NCBI RefSeq assembly: GCF_010093535.1 | Contig: NW_022985197.1 | Coordinates: forward strand, 324,777 to 388,776 | Direction of reading: 5' to 3' | Origin: Lindgomyces ingoldianus | Lineage: Eukaryota; Ascomycota; Dothideomycetes; Pleosporales; Lindgomycetaceae | Length of the DNA stretch: 64,000 bases | In this document: positions 20,059-31,619 of the stretch, piece by piece | Numbering within the stretch: the stretch's first letter is position 1 | How the letters are laid out: each line of letters begins with the position of its first letter | Position numbers and translations under genes: made by a program | The notes under the pieces: generated by a model | What the model was told of the DNA's origin: nothing | Seen by the model: the letters and a program-made list of their open reading frames with translations, nothing else | The model's database searches: none

Positions 20059-21373
20059 GTTCGCTAAAAGGGGGGCAACGAAAAGGCGAGAGTTGATGGG
20101 GGTAAATTTACAGCTGGTTCCCCCTGCGCCTTCCTCTTCCTGGACCTGAAGAAATCAAGAATCCTCTGCCGCTTTGTCCTCTTCTCTGCTGCCGTGTCCC
20201 CAGAAGTTTCCAGGGACTGCTTTGGGCGCTTCCTCAGCGGCATTGTGTGTCTCGCAGAACGCGGCCAGGCACCACGCAGGCGGCATGCTGGGATTTATAA
20301 GTCGGGTCCCGAGGGGTGGAAACAATTTTAAAGGAGCCGGACGGCCAAGGGCTGCATGTTTCGAGTGGCACGTCAAACAGGGCAGTGATCCCAGCTTGTG
20401 GTGGGAGCGGCCGCGTTGTCGCCGTTCCCTGTCCTACATCCGCCTATCAAGGCGATCACCACAATGGCTCAGCCATATCAGCCTTTGAGCCATGACGCCA
20501 CACTTCCACGTCGTGGCCTGCCACTTGCCAGAAGCCCGCCCGATCATGCGCGTAGTGAGGCACACCAGGGCACAAGCTGCAGCTCCCAGCCTGACATGCA
20601 CCATCAATTTTACGGGATCGCAACGCGTGCAGTTTCCAAGGGTTTGCTGGCAGACGGCTGCCGATAAGTGAGATTGGCTAGGTCCAGGGCGACTGGGTCC
20701 AAAACTTCCAGAATGCGGACCCGCCAAGACCCTAGCTCCAATTAGCTTCACTCCAACTTCAACTGCCCTTCAACTTCCTGCCTTTCAGACCCACCCTCAA
20801 CATGTACGCGGAATTTGCATGCCATGTGAATGCGCCAAGCAAAATTAGTGCTGCATAGAACCAGTCATTCGTGAATCTGTAGCATGGTTTCTGGTGTATA
20901 CTTACACGTGCTTACATCTCAGCGGGACTGCGGATTCTCAATTCTCTCGGCATTCACTTGTTTCCAGTCCACATTACAAGACACTATAATTCAGAAGGTA
21001 TTAGGAAGATGAAACAGCACAGAATGCAGGCGCAGAGAGATTTCGGGAAGGTATCTACTACCCAGGGCGCCTCTATAAGGTGCGGGACGATGTGCCATGC
21101 CAACCATGCGCCTCTATCATGCGCTTTCATTATGGAGGGAGGGGAAGAGAGCAGCTAGGGAAGCGTTCTTGAAGGACGCCACTTCCAGATTGAGCCAATA
21201 ACTTCCCCGGAAGTTGCCATCCAACAAGGCTGTCTTTCGTTCTGTGTCCACTTCTCTTTTACAATCCATCATTCGTCCATCAATCCAACTATCTTTCCTA
21301 TAGAATCGCAATCACATCTCTAGATAAAGAGTTCCATTGTCTACCTACCTCCACAGAATCAAAGACTAGACCA
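20059..21373. other. Intergenic, no recognised gene
   Basis: Upstream of the large minus-strand gene and of the repeat locus, so it carries two divergent 5' regions. It is somewhat GC-rich to about 20750 and has a pyrimidine-rich leader-like stretch at about 21230-21370. No gene seen. Confidence 0.45.
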
Positions 21374-22787
21374 ATGTCTTTGTACACCCGCTCACTCGCT
21401 TCAGCTACAGCCAGTCTCAGGATATTCTCAACATCTCACCATAGATCCACCATTGGTGCGAGAGACCCGTCCCAAGTTCTGCGACGAAACGCCATATCTC
21501 TAGTCCCAAATATCACCAAACGACCCCATCGTCCAAAGGTCGCTCCTTGGTCAGCTTCCAACACTAGCGGCTGTAAACCCTCGGCGAGTTTTGCCCTGGA
21601 CCCAGCATCATGGCCAGCCCTATCTTTGGCTAAAGCAACCAACGGCAATCAGGACTAGAGCGAAAGCAACAAGAGGCCAGCTGAATACCTCGAGAATATC
21701 ATTCTTGTTAATGCCACCCCCAGTACATAAGGCGAGGACAATGCTTCCTGTAACTTGGACAGTCTGTGCCAGGATCCTTCAGAAGCCCCGAGCACTGCAA
21801 ACATAAAGGAACAGCATCCCACCTAGATGAATCAAAGGGAGTTCAACTCCAACGCAAGACCGATCAAATATCACCACATTCACGTCCTTCTTCATTGGAA
21901 ATTCCACGTGATGAATCTTCTGAAGATCGAAATACTCCGCAAGGGGCCCCTGAGGAGAATATCTGCCAGAAATTGCATCCAAGGTCGAGAAACAGCAGTA
22001 GGAGTCTCAAACATGAAGCACGGCCTAATGAAGTGCCAACAACTGAGTCCCTACCGACTTCTCTCCACATGGGCCCGCTTCTACTTTGGCGCCACGATTC
22101 AGAGGCCATCGAATATTTACTAAACGATACCCCCAGCGTCTCCCTTAGTACCAGAATAGGAAGGAGCACCACAATGCGTGGAAAGATCCGAACTACAGTG
22201 ATAGCCGGATTCACTTGGCTAATTGGAGGAATCCGAGCAGCAACGCTACCCGGATTTTCGAGGAGAATTGGAGGGGCCGGAGCAACACAGCCGGCAAGGT
22301 TTACCGGAATGATCGGGAGAATCTGAGCAACTGGAGCGTCTCTAGTTCGAACCAGACGAACAGCCAGACTCATCAAAGATTTCAGAAAGACTACGGTTAC
22401 AAGGATGGCCGGATTTACGAGCACCCTTGGAGAGACATAAATAGCCAGAGACGTCATGATAACAAGAACACTTCTCGAGGGATACATGGGCCAACCAGAA
22501 TCAGCCCAACGCCCGGGGCTAGTAACCCGATCATTGTTAAAAAGACTAGGCTGGCCCCTGGCTTTACGCTGTCCACTCTAGCGCTTGAAATACGTGAGAA
22601 CCGACTCAGACTTTTTTCCGCCGCTTTAAAGTCTCTACAGTCTCCTCTATTTTCATCTCGTCACCTGTGCCAAAAGCGCTCACTTCCTCCCAATGTTGAA
22701 AGTAATCAGACAAACGGCTCATTTAAGGCACACGAAAAGACCTCTTGTGGCGACTCCGCAACTGAAACGGTCTTAATCACAGAATAA
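21374..22787 (+). CDS. Candidate multi-exon or decayed gene with 15-residue repeats
   Basis: Coding-like text runs through all three forward frames in order, as expected of exons or of frameshifts. From ATG 21374 the frame reads MSLYTRSLASATASLRIFST, a good mitochondrial import signal. A second frame (about 21766-22034) is Ser/Arg/Glu-rich. A third is open from 22149 to the stop at 22787 and holds the repeats. A plausible intron runs 22035-22148: it has TACTAAAC and a pyrimidine tract before TTAG, keeps phase 0, but has a weak donor (GTGCCA). In-frame stops at about 21656 and 21728 are unexplained, so a pseudogene is possible. I recognise no family. The minus strand of the repeats also reads as a hydrophobic frame, which I judge to be a by-product. 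Confidence 0.4.
22188..22322 (+). repeat. Three 45-bp degenerate tandem repeats
   Basis: Units start at 22188, 22233 and 22278. In one frame they encode PNYSDSRIHLANWRN, PSSNATRIFEENWRG and RSNTAGKVYRNDREN. A worn fourth unit starts at 22323 (LSNWS), and a related piece (YGYKDGRIYEHPWRD) lies at about 22392-22436. Conserved positions are S/N near the start, R-I/V in the middle and N-W-R at the end. Confidence 0.65.
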
Positions 22788-23630
22788 ATCAGTCCGTGCG
22801 CATCACCATCTCGGCCTAAGTCTAGAACATGAGTAGTTGGATAACTTGATGTCCAAGGCTAGGAGAGTGTTAGCTTCCCGAATTTCATCTTAGTTCGCTT
22901 TACTGTATGCAACTCTGAAAATGAATGAGTTGTAAGCAGTTCTTTCCTTTGCATCCAATATGCAGCCATGGCTGCTGATGAGATTCATAGCAGCGGCGCA
23001 ATTGGCGATGAATAATTCTCCAAGAGGAAATAAGGTGCGATTTGAGACTCTTCTCGCTGGATACTAAAAGAGAACAATTGCGGCGTTGTTCGGAGTTGAC
23101 GGAATACTCGAGGATGAGGTTCTTAGGAGTGGCAGAGGAGGCAGGGTACTTTGCAGCAAGTGATATGATTGGGCTTTAGCACATTGCTGCCGCCTTGGAA
23201 GTGGAATTCGAAGCGTTGTTGTGGCGTGTTAATTTATGGGTGGGAGCATGAGGAAGATATTTTAGGTTGTCTGTGGAAACAATGCGAGAATAGAAGATGG
23301 TGTAGGGTAACACTGAGGCCGGTACAAAGTAGGAATGGGGCCTTGCTGGAGTCAGTCTTTGCAAGCTCGTTGACAAAGGTGACCCTGATAGAGGGCTTCA
23401 GTTGAATGTTATAAATGAGTAAGAGCTTCCTCCTCGGTTGGTAATAATGAGCACTAGAGAATAATAATCAAACAATCGAAATGATAAAGTATCTACCACT
23501 ATAGGAAGTATAGATAATATTAAGGATGCTTGAAGTGCCGATGTGCGTTACATATGACCATCAACACGGTGCATAGTACTCTATTTTCTAGCTGGCATAC
23601 TACCGCTTTTCCCGCCCTAGACTACAAGAC
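22788..23630. other. Intergenic, no recognised gene
   Basis: AT-rich from about 23400 to 23520. No gene or repeat recognised. Confidence 0.4.
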
Positions 23631-24658
23631 TTAAGTACACTTGCCCCATTTTGGCTGGCACCAATTCGCCGCACCACAGAAGTCAACCTATAAATGAAGT
23701 CAGCATAAACATCTTATCAATATCCGCTCCCTTCATCCTTGGTTCTGATCAAACCCTCTCCAATCTCCTCCAGATGTCACATAATAGAAATATCACTCAC
23801 TCCAGTACCGCAGAAATTGCTGCCAGAGCAGCAAAGCCCAGCCGCACACTTCTTATTTACGATCGGTCCGCACGTCTCTCCACTCTGTGAAGTTCCCGGA
23901 GCAGCGGTAGGCACCGGAGGCTTAGCTTCCGTGTCGCATTTCCCGTAGCCAGCTTGACAGCCAGTTCCGCAGTAGATGGCCTGGTCTTGGATGTCGTTCT
24001 TGGGGCCACAGTGGCCGGCTGAGGAGCAGCAGCGGTAGAAGTAGCCCTATCTAAGTCAGCAAACAAAGGGTTTCACGGGGAGGAATATGAGGGGATTTCG
24101 TACATTCAAACCTGCACCAGGGCAGCTCACGCCGCCCTCAGCTTGTCCACAGACATCGATAACGGGGATCGTGGAGGCGAAAGAGGTCGCCGTTGGCTTG
24201 GTAGTTGAAACCAGGGTCGTCGAGGCGCCCTTGTTCTGAACTCACAGGGTTAGGAGGAAGAAAATTAAGGATAAATGCCATGTGGGAGCCATACTGCACA
24301 GCTAGATCCAGCGCCAGAAAATTGCTTGAGACAAGTACCTGGGTCGCAGTGTGCGGCGGAAGTATCACACTAAATTCGAATGGTCAGCTAGATCATTTTG
24401 AGGGGGGGGATTTTTTTTTTTTTGGAAGGGTAAGCAAGTCATGCCTCCTGTGGGTGTTGGATTGAAAGGAAGACTGGTAACGTACCCATCCGTACTGACT
24501 GCCTGAAGAGTACAAGTTAGACGACGTTGATCAGAAAACCGGGAGGAGTACCCACAGCATTTGCCAGCCGCACAGATCTGGTTTGAATACTTGGGGCCAC
24601 AGTTCTGGGCCAGAGCCGCAGAAGCTAGACCTACGACAGCAAGAACGAAGGCACGCAT
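23631..24658 (-). CDS. Secreted chitin-binding protein with hevein-like (CBM18) modules
   Basis: Model: complement(join(23631..23687,23801..24046,24104..24240,24339..24369,24486..24502,24556..24658)), 196 aa, six exons in phase. A signal peptide (MRAFVLAVVGLASAALAQ) precedes three cysteine modules. Module 1 (about 20-50) has KCCSQYGWCD, the hevein core with aromatic chitin contacts; it is rebuilt only by splicing in a 17-nt exon. Module 2 reads CGQAEGGVSC...YRCCSSAGHCG...YCGTGCQ. Module 3 reads CGPIVNKKCAAGLCCSGSNFCGTGVDFC and ends CQPKWGKCT. A Thr/Ser linker separates modules 1 and 2. Such proteins bind chitin outside the cell; in plant-associated fungi some mask chitin from host receptors, but no catalytic domain is present here. 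Module 1 lacks the last Cys pair of the consensus. Confidence 0.88.
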
Positions 24659-25668
24659 CGTGGTAGTTTGGGGATGGGAATTAAATTACGTGAAATAAGG
24701 ATGTTGAGAAAAATAACGAATGGACGCTGCGTAAAAATTGCAGCTGGTACGATCACGGTTCCTAATATTTCTAAAACGCGAAGACGTTCGAAGGCGATGT
24801 CGGAATGCGGGAGAAAGTACGAACGACTGGAGCTTCCATTTTATTGTTATAGAGGAGCAGAACGCCAGACACCCCTGAAGCCCACCGAGATCTGAAGCAT
24901 GTAAGCCGGGCGCTATGGTCTTCGCACGTGAACGGCAACTCATCGGTAGGCTGGAAGCGTGCTCGCTCTTATGATAGGTTTAGTTTCAGTCAAGGTTTCG
25001 ATCACTCATGGCTGTTCCTGGCATTGCATCCGCCCTCCTTACTGAAAGTGGATCTCAATGCGGAGATCCTCCGGACATCGCAAGTTGGATAGGGCTGTGC
25101 TGCGCCATGCCGCCCGAATACGAGGATTTCTTGACACATCACTCTTGTTCAGGATCCAAAAAAGAACTTTGGAAAAAGCCGAACACGAGTTCTAACTATT
25201 ATAGGAGCGAATGGGGAGGCGTGGATGATTGCAGGTTTCAAGATGAGAGAGGAAGCTGAATTAAGCAACGCCAAGCGCTTACCCCTGAGCCAATCATGCC
25301 GCAAAGCCTGCATTCAACGCCACATTCTTCATTTCGCCAGGGATTTATCGTTATTGGGGTGCGGGCCGGATTCGTGAAATAGGAATTTTTTGAGTTTAGT
25401 TTTGCTTTTCACTTTTGACCGCCAGTTCCAAATCCCCTATTGTGATTTGAAAGCGTCATGCAGAATGTGGAAGTATACCATGTGTGTTCAGACCAGCATC
25501 AGTCTCCAACACAAGTCCAGATTCCCGGTATACGGAAAATGCCGACAAGTCCACCCCATGGACTTGACGCCAGCTTCAAGCTTAAAGTATTAGTGAAAGC
25601 AAAAAGCATCGCGCTCCCAAGTTCCCAATGCAGAGCAGGGTACGCGACACGTGCATCTAGATTCCAAC
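24659..25668. other. Intergenic, no recognised gene
   Basis: Upstream of the chitin-binding gene and downstream of the dead dehydrogenase. An 83-codon frame at 25008-25259 shows no motif. Confidence 0.4.
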
Positions 25669-26576
25669 CTAAATCAAGTAACCGCCGTCAACAGGGACAG
25701 TGTGGCCATTACGATACTGGCAGCTTGCAGCAAAAAGAATGGCAGCCGCCATGTCTTGATCTTTCCCCGGGCACTGGGCTGGAAGGCTTCCTTTGCGCCC
25801 CTTTGGGATTTCGCTCTTCTGGTTTTCTTTGCTATCCTGAGTAGTCATCTCGGTGGGAAAGACGCCGGGAGCGATGCTGTTCATTCGGATCTTGAGGCCA
25901 GCTTTGGCGATCTCCGTCGCAAGCAACTTGTTTCAATGAACATGTGCACCTCTACTGCTGTTGTAACTGAAGTGACCTTGCGAGATTCGAACGAGTCCTG
26001 AGATGGTCGTAACGTTTATGGCGTATCCAGAGTATCAATGATGGGTGTCGGACGACTTCTGAAGCAGCGGGAGGAATGCGGTGGTCATGAGGTAGGGTCC
26101 AACGACATTGGTGGCTTGGAGGGAGGTCCATTCCTCGACCCTAACCGTACATTTGCTTGACAGAACACCGTAAATGGGCCGTGCAACACACGAGGTAGGA
26201 TCGAAGAGATTCTTCCACAGCTCCTCTGCATTCTCTCCATTTGTACGGATGTACTTATTTTCGGAGCCGCAATCCCGGCATTGTTGACGAAAATACCTAG
26301 GCACTTCTCACGTGACTCAATCCCTTTTACCATGTTCCTACAAAAGATCAGCATATTTCAAACCCCTCCATCGCACAGGATCACTCACTTAACTCCATCC
26401 ATGGAGGAAGCATCCCCCACAATAGGAATGATCTGGCCCTCAATCCCCTTCCCATATATCCCTGCCACACGGTCAAGCTTCTCCTTAGCCCTCCCAGAGC
26501 CACCGCCCGTGACCAAGGCAACCTTACGCTTGACATTGAAGATCTCTCCGACCTGGAATTCGGCGTTGTTGGACAT
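25669..26576 (-). pseudogene. Short-chain dehydrogenase/reductase (SDR) pseudogene
   Basis: Recognisable SDR parts lie in order: VALVTGGGSG (NAD(P)-binding loop), FVNNAGIAAP, TNVVGPYLMTTAFLPLLQKS, an ISGLVRISQGHFSYNSS active-site region and a C-terminus MAAAILFAASCQYRNGHTVP. Two introns still have intact borders (near 26336-26386 and 26125-26175). Breaks: the segment after GGGSG that should form the rest of the Rossmann beta-alpha unit is missing; a one-base shift follows NNAGIAAP; a stop follows SSDTHH; another stop precedes the LLATEIAKAG stretch. The YxxxK lysine reads Arg (YNSSR). Several independent lesions make a sequencing error unlikely. The intact relative would be a cytosolic oxidoreductase of unknown substrate. 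Confidence 0.85.
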
Positions 26577-27285
26577 TTCGTAGTACGGTCCTGCAGGAGA
26601 TGGTCTTGCTACTGCGTTGTTCGATCTCGAGAGTTCTCATGGAATGACAAGAGCTTGGGAGCGTGCCTATCGGTGCAGAGGCGATATGTAGGAAGCGGGA
26701 GCCATGAGGGAAGCTTGGTGACGATGATTGACGCCACAAGAAATTTGCGAGAAAAGTTGTACAGCACGCGCCAGGGACGCAATTGAGCTTCGTGGTACGA
26801 GCATAGAGACCTAGCTAATTAGAATAGAGCGACGGAAATAAGTTCAGAAGAGGATATGGGGAGCAGTGCGCGTTCTGTGCTCTTCTCCATCATCTTGCGA
26901 TGTTTCCCAGGCTGGATAGTTGCATGTCATCTTCTCCCTGACCAACGTTATCATTGTATCTTTGTTCAATGTTCTGTGGGATAGAGGGATTCTCCGAAGC
27001 ATATCTATGACTTTAGTTGCTGGCTATGGCTTGAACGCTGTAGCGCTGCGAGAACAGCATCAATACGAAGTGCAGATAAATTTTCAGCCACTAGTTGATT
27101 AGTCATCCTTGATTATCCACAACTCAAGCGTCCTCCACCTCACCTCATTCATTACCAAATCCCTATCCCATCATGCAGACAGCATCTTGCTATATAATCC
27201 TCCTCTTATAATAAATCTAGTCTCATAGCCACAGAAAGGCGTCGTCTTCAATTAGTGAAGAGTGCATGTAGCGATCTCTTCCAAA
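26577..27285. other. Intergenic, no recognised gene
   Basis: Separates the SDR pseudogene from the mitochondrial protein gene. A pyrimidine-rich stretch with TATATAA (about 27190) precedes the latter start. No gene seen. Confidence 0.45.
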
Positions 27286-28053
27286 ATGGCCTTAAGAATA
27301 CCGTCACGTGCCTTCCTCTATCTCCGGACCATCCCAAGAGTTCACCCAAGAAATACTCTCAATATCTATAGATCTGTCATCGACATCCAGCGAAGGGCCC
27401 TTCAAACAAGCCGCAAGCCAACGCAACCACCGGTCGAAGTTTCAAAAATAAAACCCAACATCCTGTCCAAATTCATCAAACAACATCCGATCCTCTTCAC
27501 AGCCATCATCGGCAACACAACCCTGCCTCTACTCCTCGCCGCCTTCACACCCCTCGGTTTATCATGGCTTGGGTTCGGCGCTAATATTGATCCAGGTACG
27601 TCTACTTTCTGCTCCTTCTCACCTCACGTAGAACATGGCTATAGTGGTATGCATCAGTTAAATCTATTGCTAGAATTAGCAAGAGTGCGAACAAGATGCT
27701 AATTTCAACCCGGGATTGCACTTCTGTCATATTATACGTAATAGATAAGATGCAATACATTCAGCTTCCACGATTTTCGATCTTCCAATTTAATAATGTT
27801 CGAAACCTAAAAACTAAGACTTGCAGATTCGCTAGCTGCATATGCTCATTCCAAAATCGGAAGAGCCGAGAGCGGCGGGGTTTTCGCTATCCTGCAAAGT
27901 GCTGGAACTGGGGGGTCTGGATTAGCGACAGTAAGGATATGGGTTTGGAGCATTTCAAGCATCTTGTTTTGGAATGCGACGGGTCCGGTGCTAATCAAGA
28001 CGCTTAGGAGAGATAAGAAGAAGAGGAACGTTATGGGAGGAAGTAAGACTTAG
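27286..28053 (+). CDS. Small mitochondrial membrane protein, unknown function
   Basis: Model: join(27286..27595,27827..28053), 178 aa, one 231-bp intron with CTAAGAC branch and TTGCAG end, joining IDP to DSLAAYAHSK in phase. The start in context tccaaaATGGCC gives a basic N-terminus (MALRIPSRAFLYLRTIPRVH) and an RRALQTS site typical of mitochondrial presequences. Two hydrophobic segments follow: LFTAIIGNTTLPLLLAAFTP and ATVRIWVWSISSILFWNATG, separated by a helical segment (AYAHSKIGRAES). The C-terminus is very basic (KTLRRDKKKRNVMGG). It probably resides in the inner membrane. I do not recognise the family; resemblance to DUF1279-type proteins was considered and not confirmed. Confidence 0.78.
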
Positions 28054-28484
28054 GTTTAAAGGTGGACGGGAATCCTATTTACTGGAGTGAGACCTATATC
28101 ACCTTCGCAGTGCTAGTTGCAGTGTTACAATACCAGATTAGGTCGAATTAATGATATGCATCTAGATATGCCCTGAAATGTATAGCTTACACCCAAACCA
28201 CAGCCTCTTAGTCCCACGGAAGACATTCTATTTTCTTTACCTCGATGATCTCCCACTCTGGCATGTTCTCTTTTTGGCCATCACTTTAATCCACGACCGC
28301 CTTAGCATTCAGCTCCTCTCCTTCGCCTTCTTGATTTACTATCTCCCAAACACTAAGCTCCTCCTTCTCTCCTCTCCCTCCTACTCCCCATCCTCCCCAC
28401 TCTGCTTCTCCCACCACCTGACTAACCCCTAAAATACTCCCCACACCTACTAAACCCACCAAACCCAATCCTTAAACCGAATCC
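28054..28484. other. Convergent intergenic region
   Basis: Between the mitochondrial protein gene (+) and the candidate membrane protein (-). Strongly pyrimidine-rich at about 28300-28480; no gene seen. Confidence 0.45.
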
Positions 28485-29300
28485 TCACACCCACTCCTCC
28501 CACATCCCACTCGCGGGCATAACCACCCAACCTAGTGGCCTAAACATAGCATACGAACTCAAATCCGAGGTCAGGGCCCAAATACTTCTAATGCGTGTGC
28601 TTAAAATGCAGCGGAATAAAGTAGACATGTTAGAATTGTTTAGGAGTAATTCAAGGAGGTCGAGGTAACTGAATGCATTTGTGAGAGAGGAGAGAGTGAA
28701 ACCGAGGAGAGGAGCTTGAAAGCCGCTAGGGCTGACGGCGATGGCACCTAGATGCATAGCATTAGGTGAGCAGACTTGCACACCACGGCACAGCGCAGCT
28801 CCGAGAAAGGGGACATGGAGATAGGTTAGAAGAGAGAGATTACAGAGAGTAGGGGGAAGGGGATTTACCAAGCTCCAAAGGCACTCCCAACAATACCAAT
28901 ATCACGCTCACCTGCCCCCAAATCCCACCTATAACAGTTGCTAACAACAGCGCGAAGTAATTATCAGCTAGGAACTGGTGCGTCCGGAAGCGGATGAAGG
29001 CCGCTGCCAAGATCCCTAAATCATATCCATCAGTTCTCCAGTTCTAATCCCAATTCCAATCCCATCTTAAGCGTGAAAAGGGAGGACCGAGGAGGAAGGG
29101 GAAAGTAGAAAGCGTACCAATTATGTTTGACGGTACCAGTGGTCTGCTTCTTTGAGTTGCGGTAGAAGGTATCTACAGCGGTATTTGTGGATAAGGCGAG
29201 GGACGTGGCATGGTTGGATTTGGATTGACAAATGTCGAGGGGTGGCTAGGAGGGAGTTCCGTGGTGTTGGCTTTGGGAGGCAGCGACAATTAGTCAACAT
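28485..29300 (-). CDS. Candidate small membrane protein, 5' end unresolved
   Basis: Two exons fit in phase: 28869..29015 and 28485..28747, joined across a 121-bp intron (GTAAAT..CTAG). They encode ILAAAFIRFRTHQF, then a long hydrophobic stretch (NYFALLLATVIGGIWGQ, VILVLLGVPLEL), GAIAVSPSGFQAPLLG and a stop at 28485. A first exon from ATG 29300 is likely, but two donor choices give different joins (about 29170 or 29130), and one of them reads through a region without an ATG. Two-helix membrane topology is the visible property. Family not recognised. The last ~50 residues look less regular and could be non-coding. Confidence 0.42.
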
Positions 29301-29906
29301 GATATGGGCTTGAGGTGGTCTTGTGACTAAGTTAGATCGCCTCCTTATATTCTCTTAAGTTTCTCGGTGATTATCAAACCAGACACCTGGAGTCGATTTA
29401 CTCTCCACCCAATTTAGGAGGTTTCTGAGAGGAATTGGTTGCAGGCCAACATGTCAAGCCAGGTCAGAAAGAATTAAGAGGTAGTCTACCCTCCTCGTGA
29501 GAGTTGTACGCATGTGGGAAACTACTCATCTAATGAGAAGCCAAGCCTGGGCAGCTTCAAAGGAACTTGAGAATTCCCCCGGACCATCTCGAGCTTTCAT
29601 TCCATTCACTGAAATCCCAGTGCCAGCATGCACATGCAACCAATTATTATCAGTCTAGAAGTTAGACAGAGCTTTGTCTCTTAATACGTTCATTTCCTCA
29701 CCGATGCACTCATACTCGCGTCTGTGCAGACTCCTGAGGACATGAATTGCATTTGCCCCATCGCTAGACCCTAATGAACAAAGGATCATCCGGCATGAAG
29801 ATTTATAGAAAGATGTAAGCCATCGTCCCATCCCATCGAATTTTCCCTAAAGAAAACACCGAGCCAGACCCAGTCAGCACCATTCCCTCCATCATCACGT
29901 CACTCC
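29301..29906. other. Intergenic, no recognised gene
   Basis: Holds the upstream region of the candidate membrane protein (a TATA-like AGAATATAAGG on the minus strand near 29350) and the 3' region of eL24. No gene seen. Confidence 0.45.
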
Positions 29907-30754
29907 TTAACGAGTCGTCGCCTTCACCTTGCTTGGCGCACCTTTAGCACCCTGCTTGCTCTGGATCCTCTGAGTCTGGCCCCGTGCAGCGCCGGCAGCC
30001 GACTTGGCCTTCTCTGCTTTCTTCTTGGACTCAGCGGCCGACTTCTTCTCCTTTCCCTCTTTAATGGCGGCTTGGCGAGCGGCGGCACGGGCTTCGGGAC
30101 GCATGCTGCGGCGCTCCTTGATCACGTCGAGGGAGGCTCCAACGATGGCGCGCTGGTGCTTGACGGTGCGGCGGGTGCGTTTCTTAGCGATTTCCTGTCG
30201 AGGGGAGGTGATCAGCACGAAGCCCTATATGACGAATATGTCGAGATTGGGGGTGAATTGAGCGGAAATGCCATCGAGATAGACCGCAGCGCACTCCAAT
30301 TGTGTTTTCCACTCATCATAACCCAAGCTTGTGGCTGGTCTAATCTCGATGCGACATCCCACTCTCACCTCCAACACCCAATCCCCCCCAAAAGCTAGTG
30401 CAACAGTGATTCCAACTAACCTCAGAGATACCCTTCTTGTGCTGTCTCCGAAACAGAGTTGTCCAAGCGATCCGACGCGGGTTCTTGCGCTGCAGGAAAA
30501 GACTCTCGGTTTTTCCATTCTGGAACCTGAAGATCTTGCTATCGCCACGGATATATAGCTTGCCCTACATAGCTCCATTAGCGATAATCCCAATACCGCA
30601 ATCCCGTCGTTCCCTCCTCCCAGATTCTCTGTCCCGCGAGTGTGGCGGCTTCGCGATGGGTATTTTGAAGGGGGTGTGCGAGGGAGAGGGTAGCAAGACG
30701 AACCTTGCCCGGGTAGATCTTCTGGCCGCTGAAGGTATCGTCGTAGGTACGCAT
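29907..30754 (-). CDS. RPL24: 60S ribosomal protein eL24
   Basis: Model: complement(join(29907..30194,30421..30564,30704..30754)), 160 aa, introns of 139 and 226 bp. It reads MRTYDDTFSGQKIYPGK, then GKLYIRGDSKIFRFQNGK, RKNPRRIAWTTLFRRQHKKG, KKRTRRTVKHQRAIVGASLD and an Ala/Lys-rich tail. These match eL24 along the whole length, which is normal for the family. It is a component of the large cytosolic subunit near the inter-subunit bridges. The short first exon and long second intron are usual for highly expressed fungal ribosomal protein genes. A CCACCACCAC-rich leader lies just upstream of the ATG. Confidence 0.97.
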
Positions 30755-31619
30755 GTTGGTGGTGGTGGTGCAGTACCCTAGGTGTTAGTATCGGATTCGT
30801 TGTCGATGGGTCTTGAATTTGGCGTTCGTGGTCGCTCGCTTTGTGTGTCGGGAGAACTGTTGACCCGGCCTTGGCACAACTGCTCGTGGCTGAGGGAACG
30901 GCGCCACAGGTGGAGCAAAGCACGACCAGATAGCACCTGCGGATTAAGTGCTTGTGATATTGCATGTCCGTGGTAAAGTTAGCTTTGGAAAGTAGCGCAG
31001 GAGTGATGCAAATCTTTCTAGAGCTCCATAAATTATACTCTATACAATTTTACTACCCCCCAAGTCTGGCCATCGAATGCAAATGCCCACTTCTTTTCCG
31101 ATGCCCGGCATACTTCTTACTAACCCAACTAGGAACTCGAGAATCCATTAACAAAGGAAAAAGTCATGCAGGCATTACAGTATTACGGTATCTCTGCTAC
31201 TCCAGCAAAGATACCATGCATTATGATCTCCACTCCTACTCTTACTGGGTGAAGTCGTCTACTATTGTTTTCGTTCCTGTTCGGGGATTCGTGTCATGTA
31301 TTGGGTGTTGAAAGGCTGTCCAATGTAGCTTCTGCCGGGCTGACAATGTCGAAGAAAATGTGAGTCGTTCATCCAACGAGATGTCGTAGCCAACGATGCC
31401 CCAAGGCCCGCAATCCAATCCAATCCTAGCCAGTAAAGTCCACACGCCCAGCATCCAAGACGGCGCGTTCAAACAACCACCACTCACCATTACCCCCAAC
31501 ACTGCCCCCAAGGATTCCACTCCGTACCAAGAAAAATACCCAGTTCAGCATGCCTCTGAAGCAGAGAGAGAAGTGTATTTCCAGGCACCCGTCAACAGAG
31601 TTTCCTTCGATCCAACTCT
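30755..31619. other. Upstream of eL24 / downstream of kinase
   Basis: Both flanking genes are on the minus strand, so this holds the eL24 promoter and the kinase 3' region. An open plus-strand frame from 31396 overlaps the kinase end antisense and is judged a shadow. Confidence 0.45.

Noticed and set aside
21864..22487. 207-codon minus-strand hydrophobic frame over the repeat locus
   Set aside because: Its repeated PPI..VNPA pattern follows from the 45-bp units; the plus-strand reading keeps better residue conservation and continues beyond the repeats.
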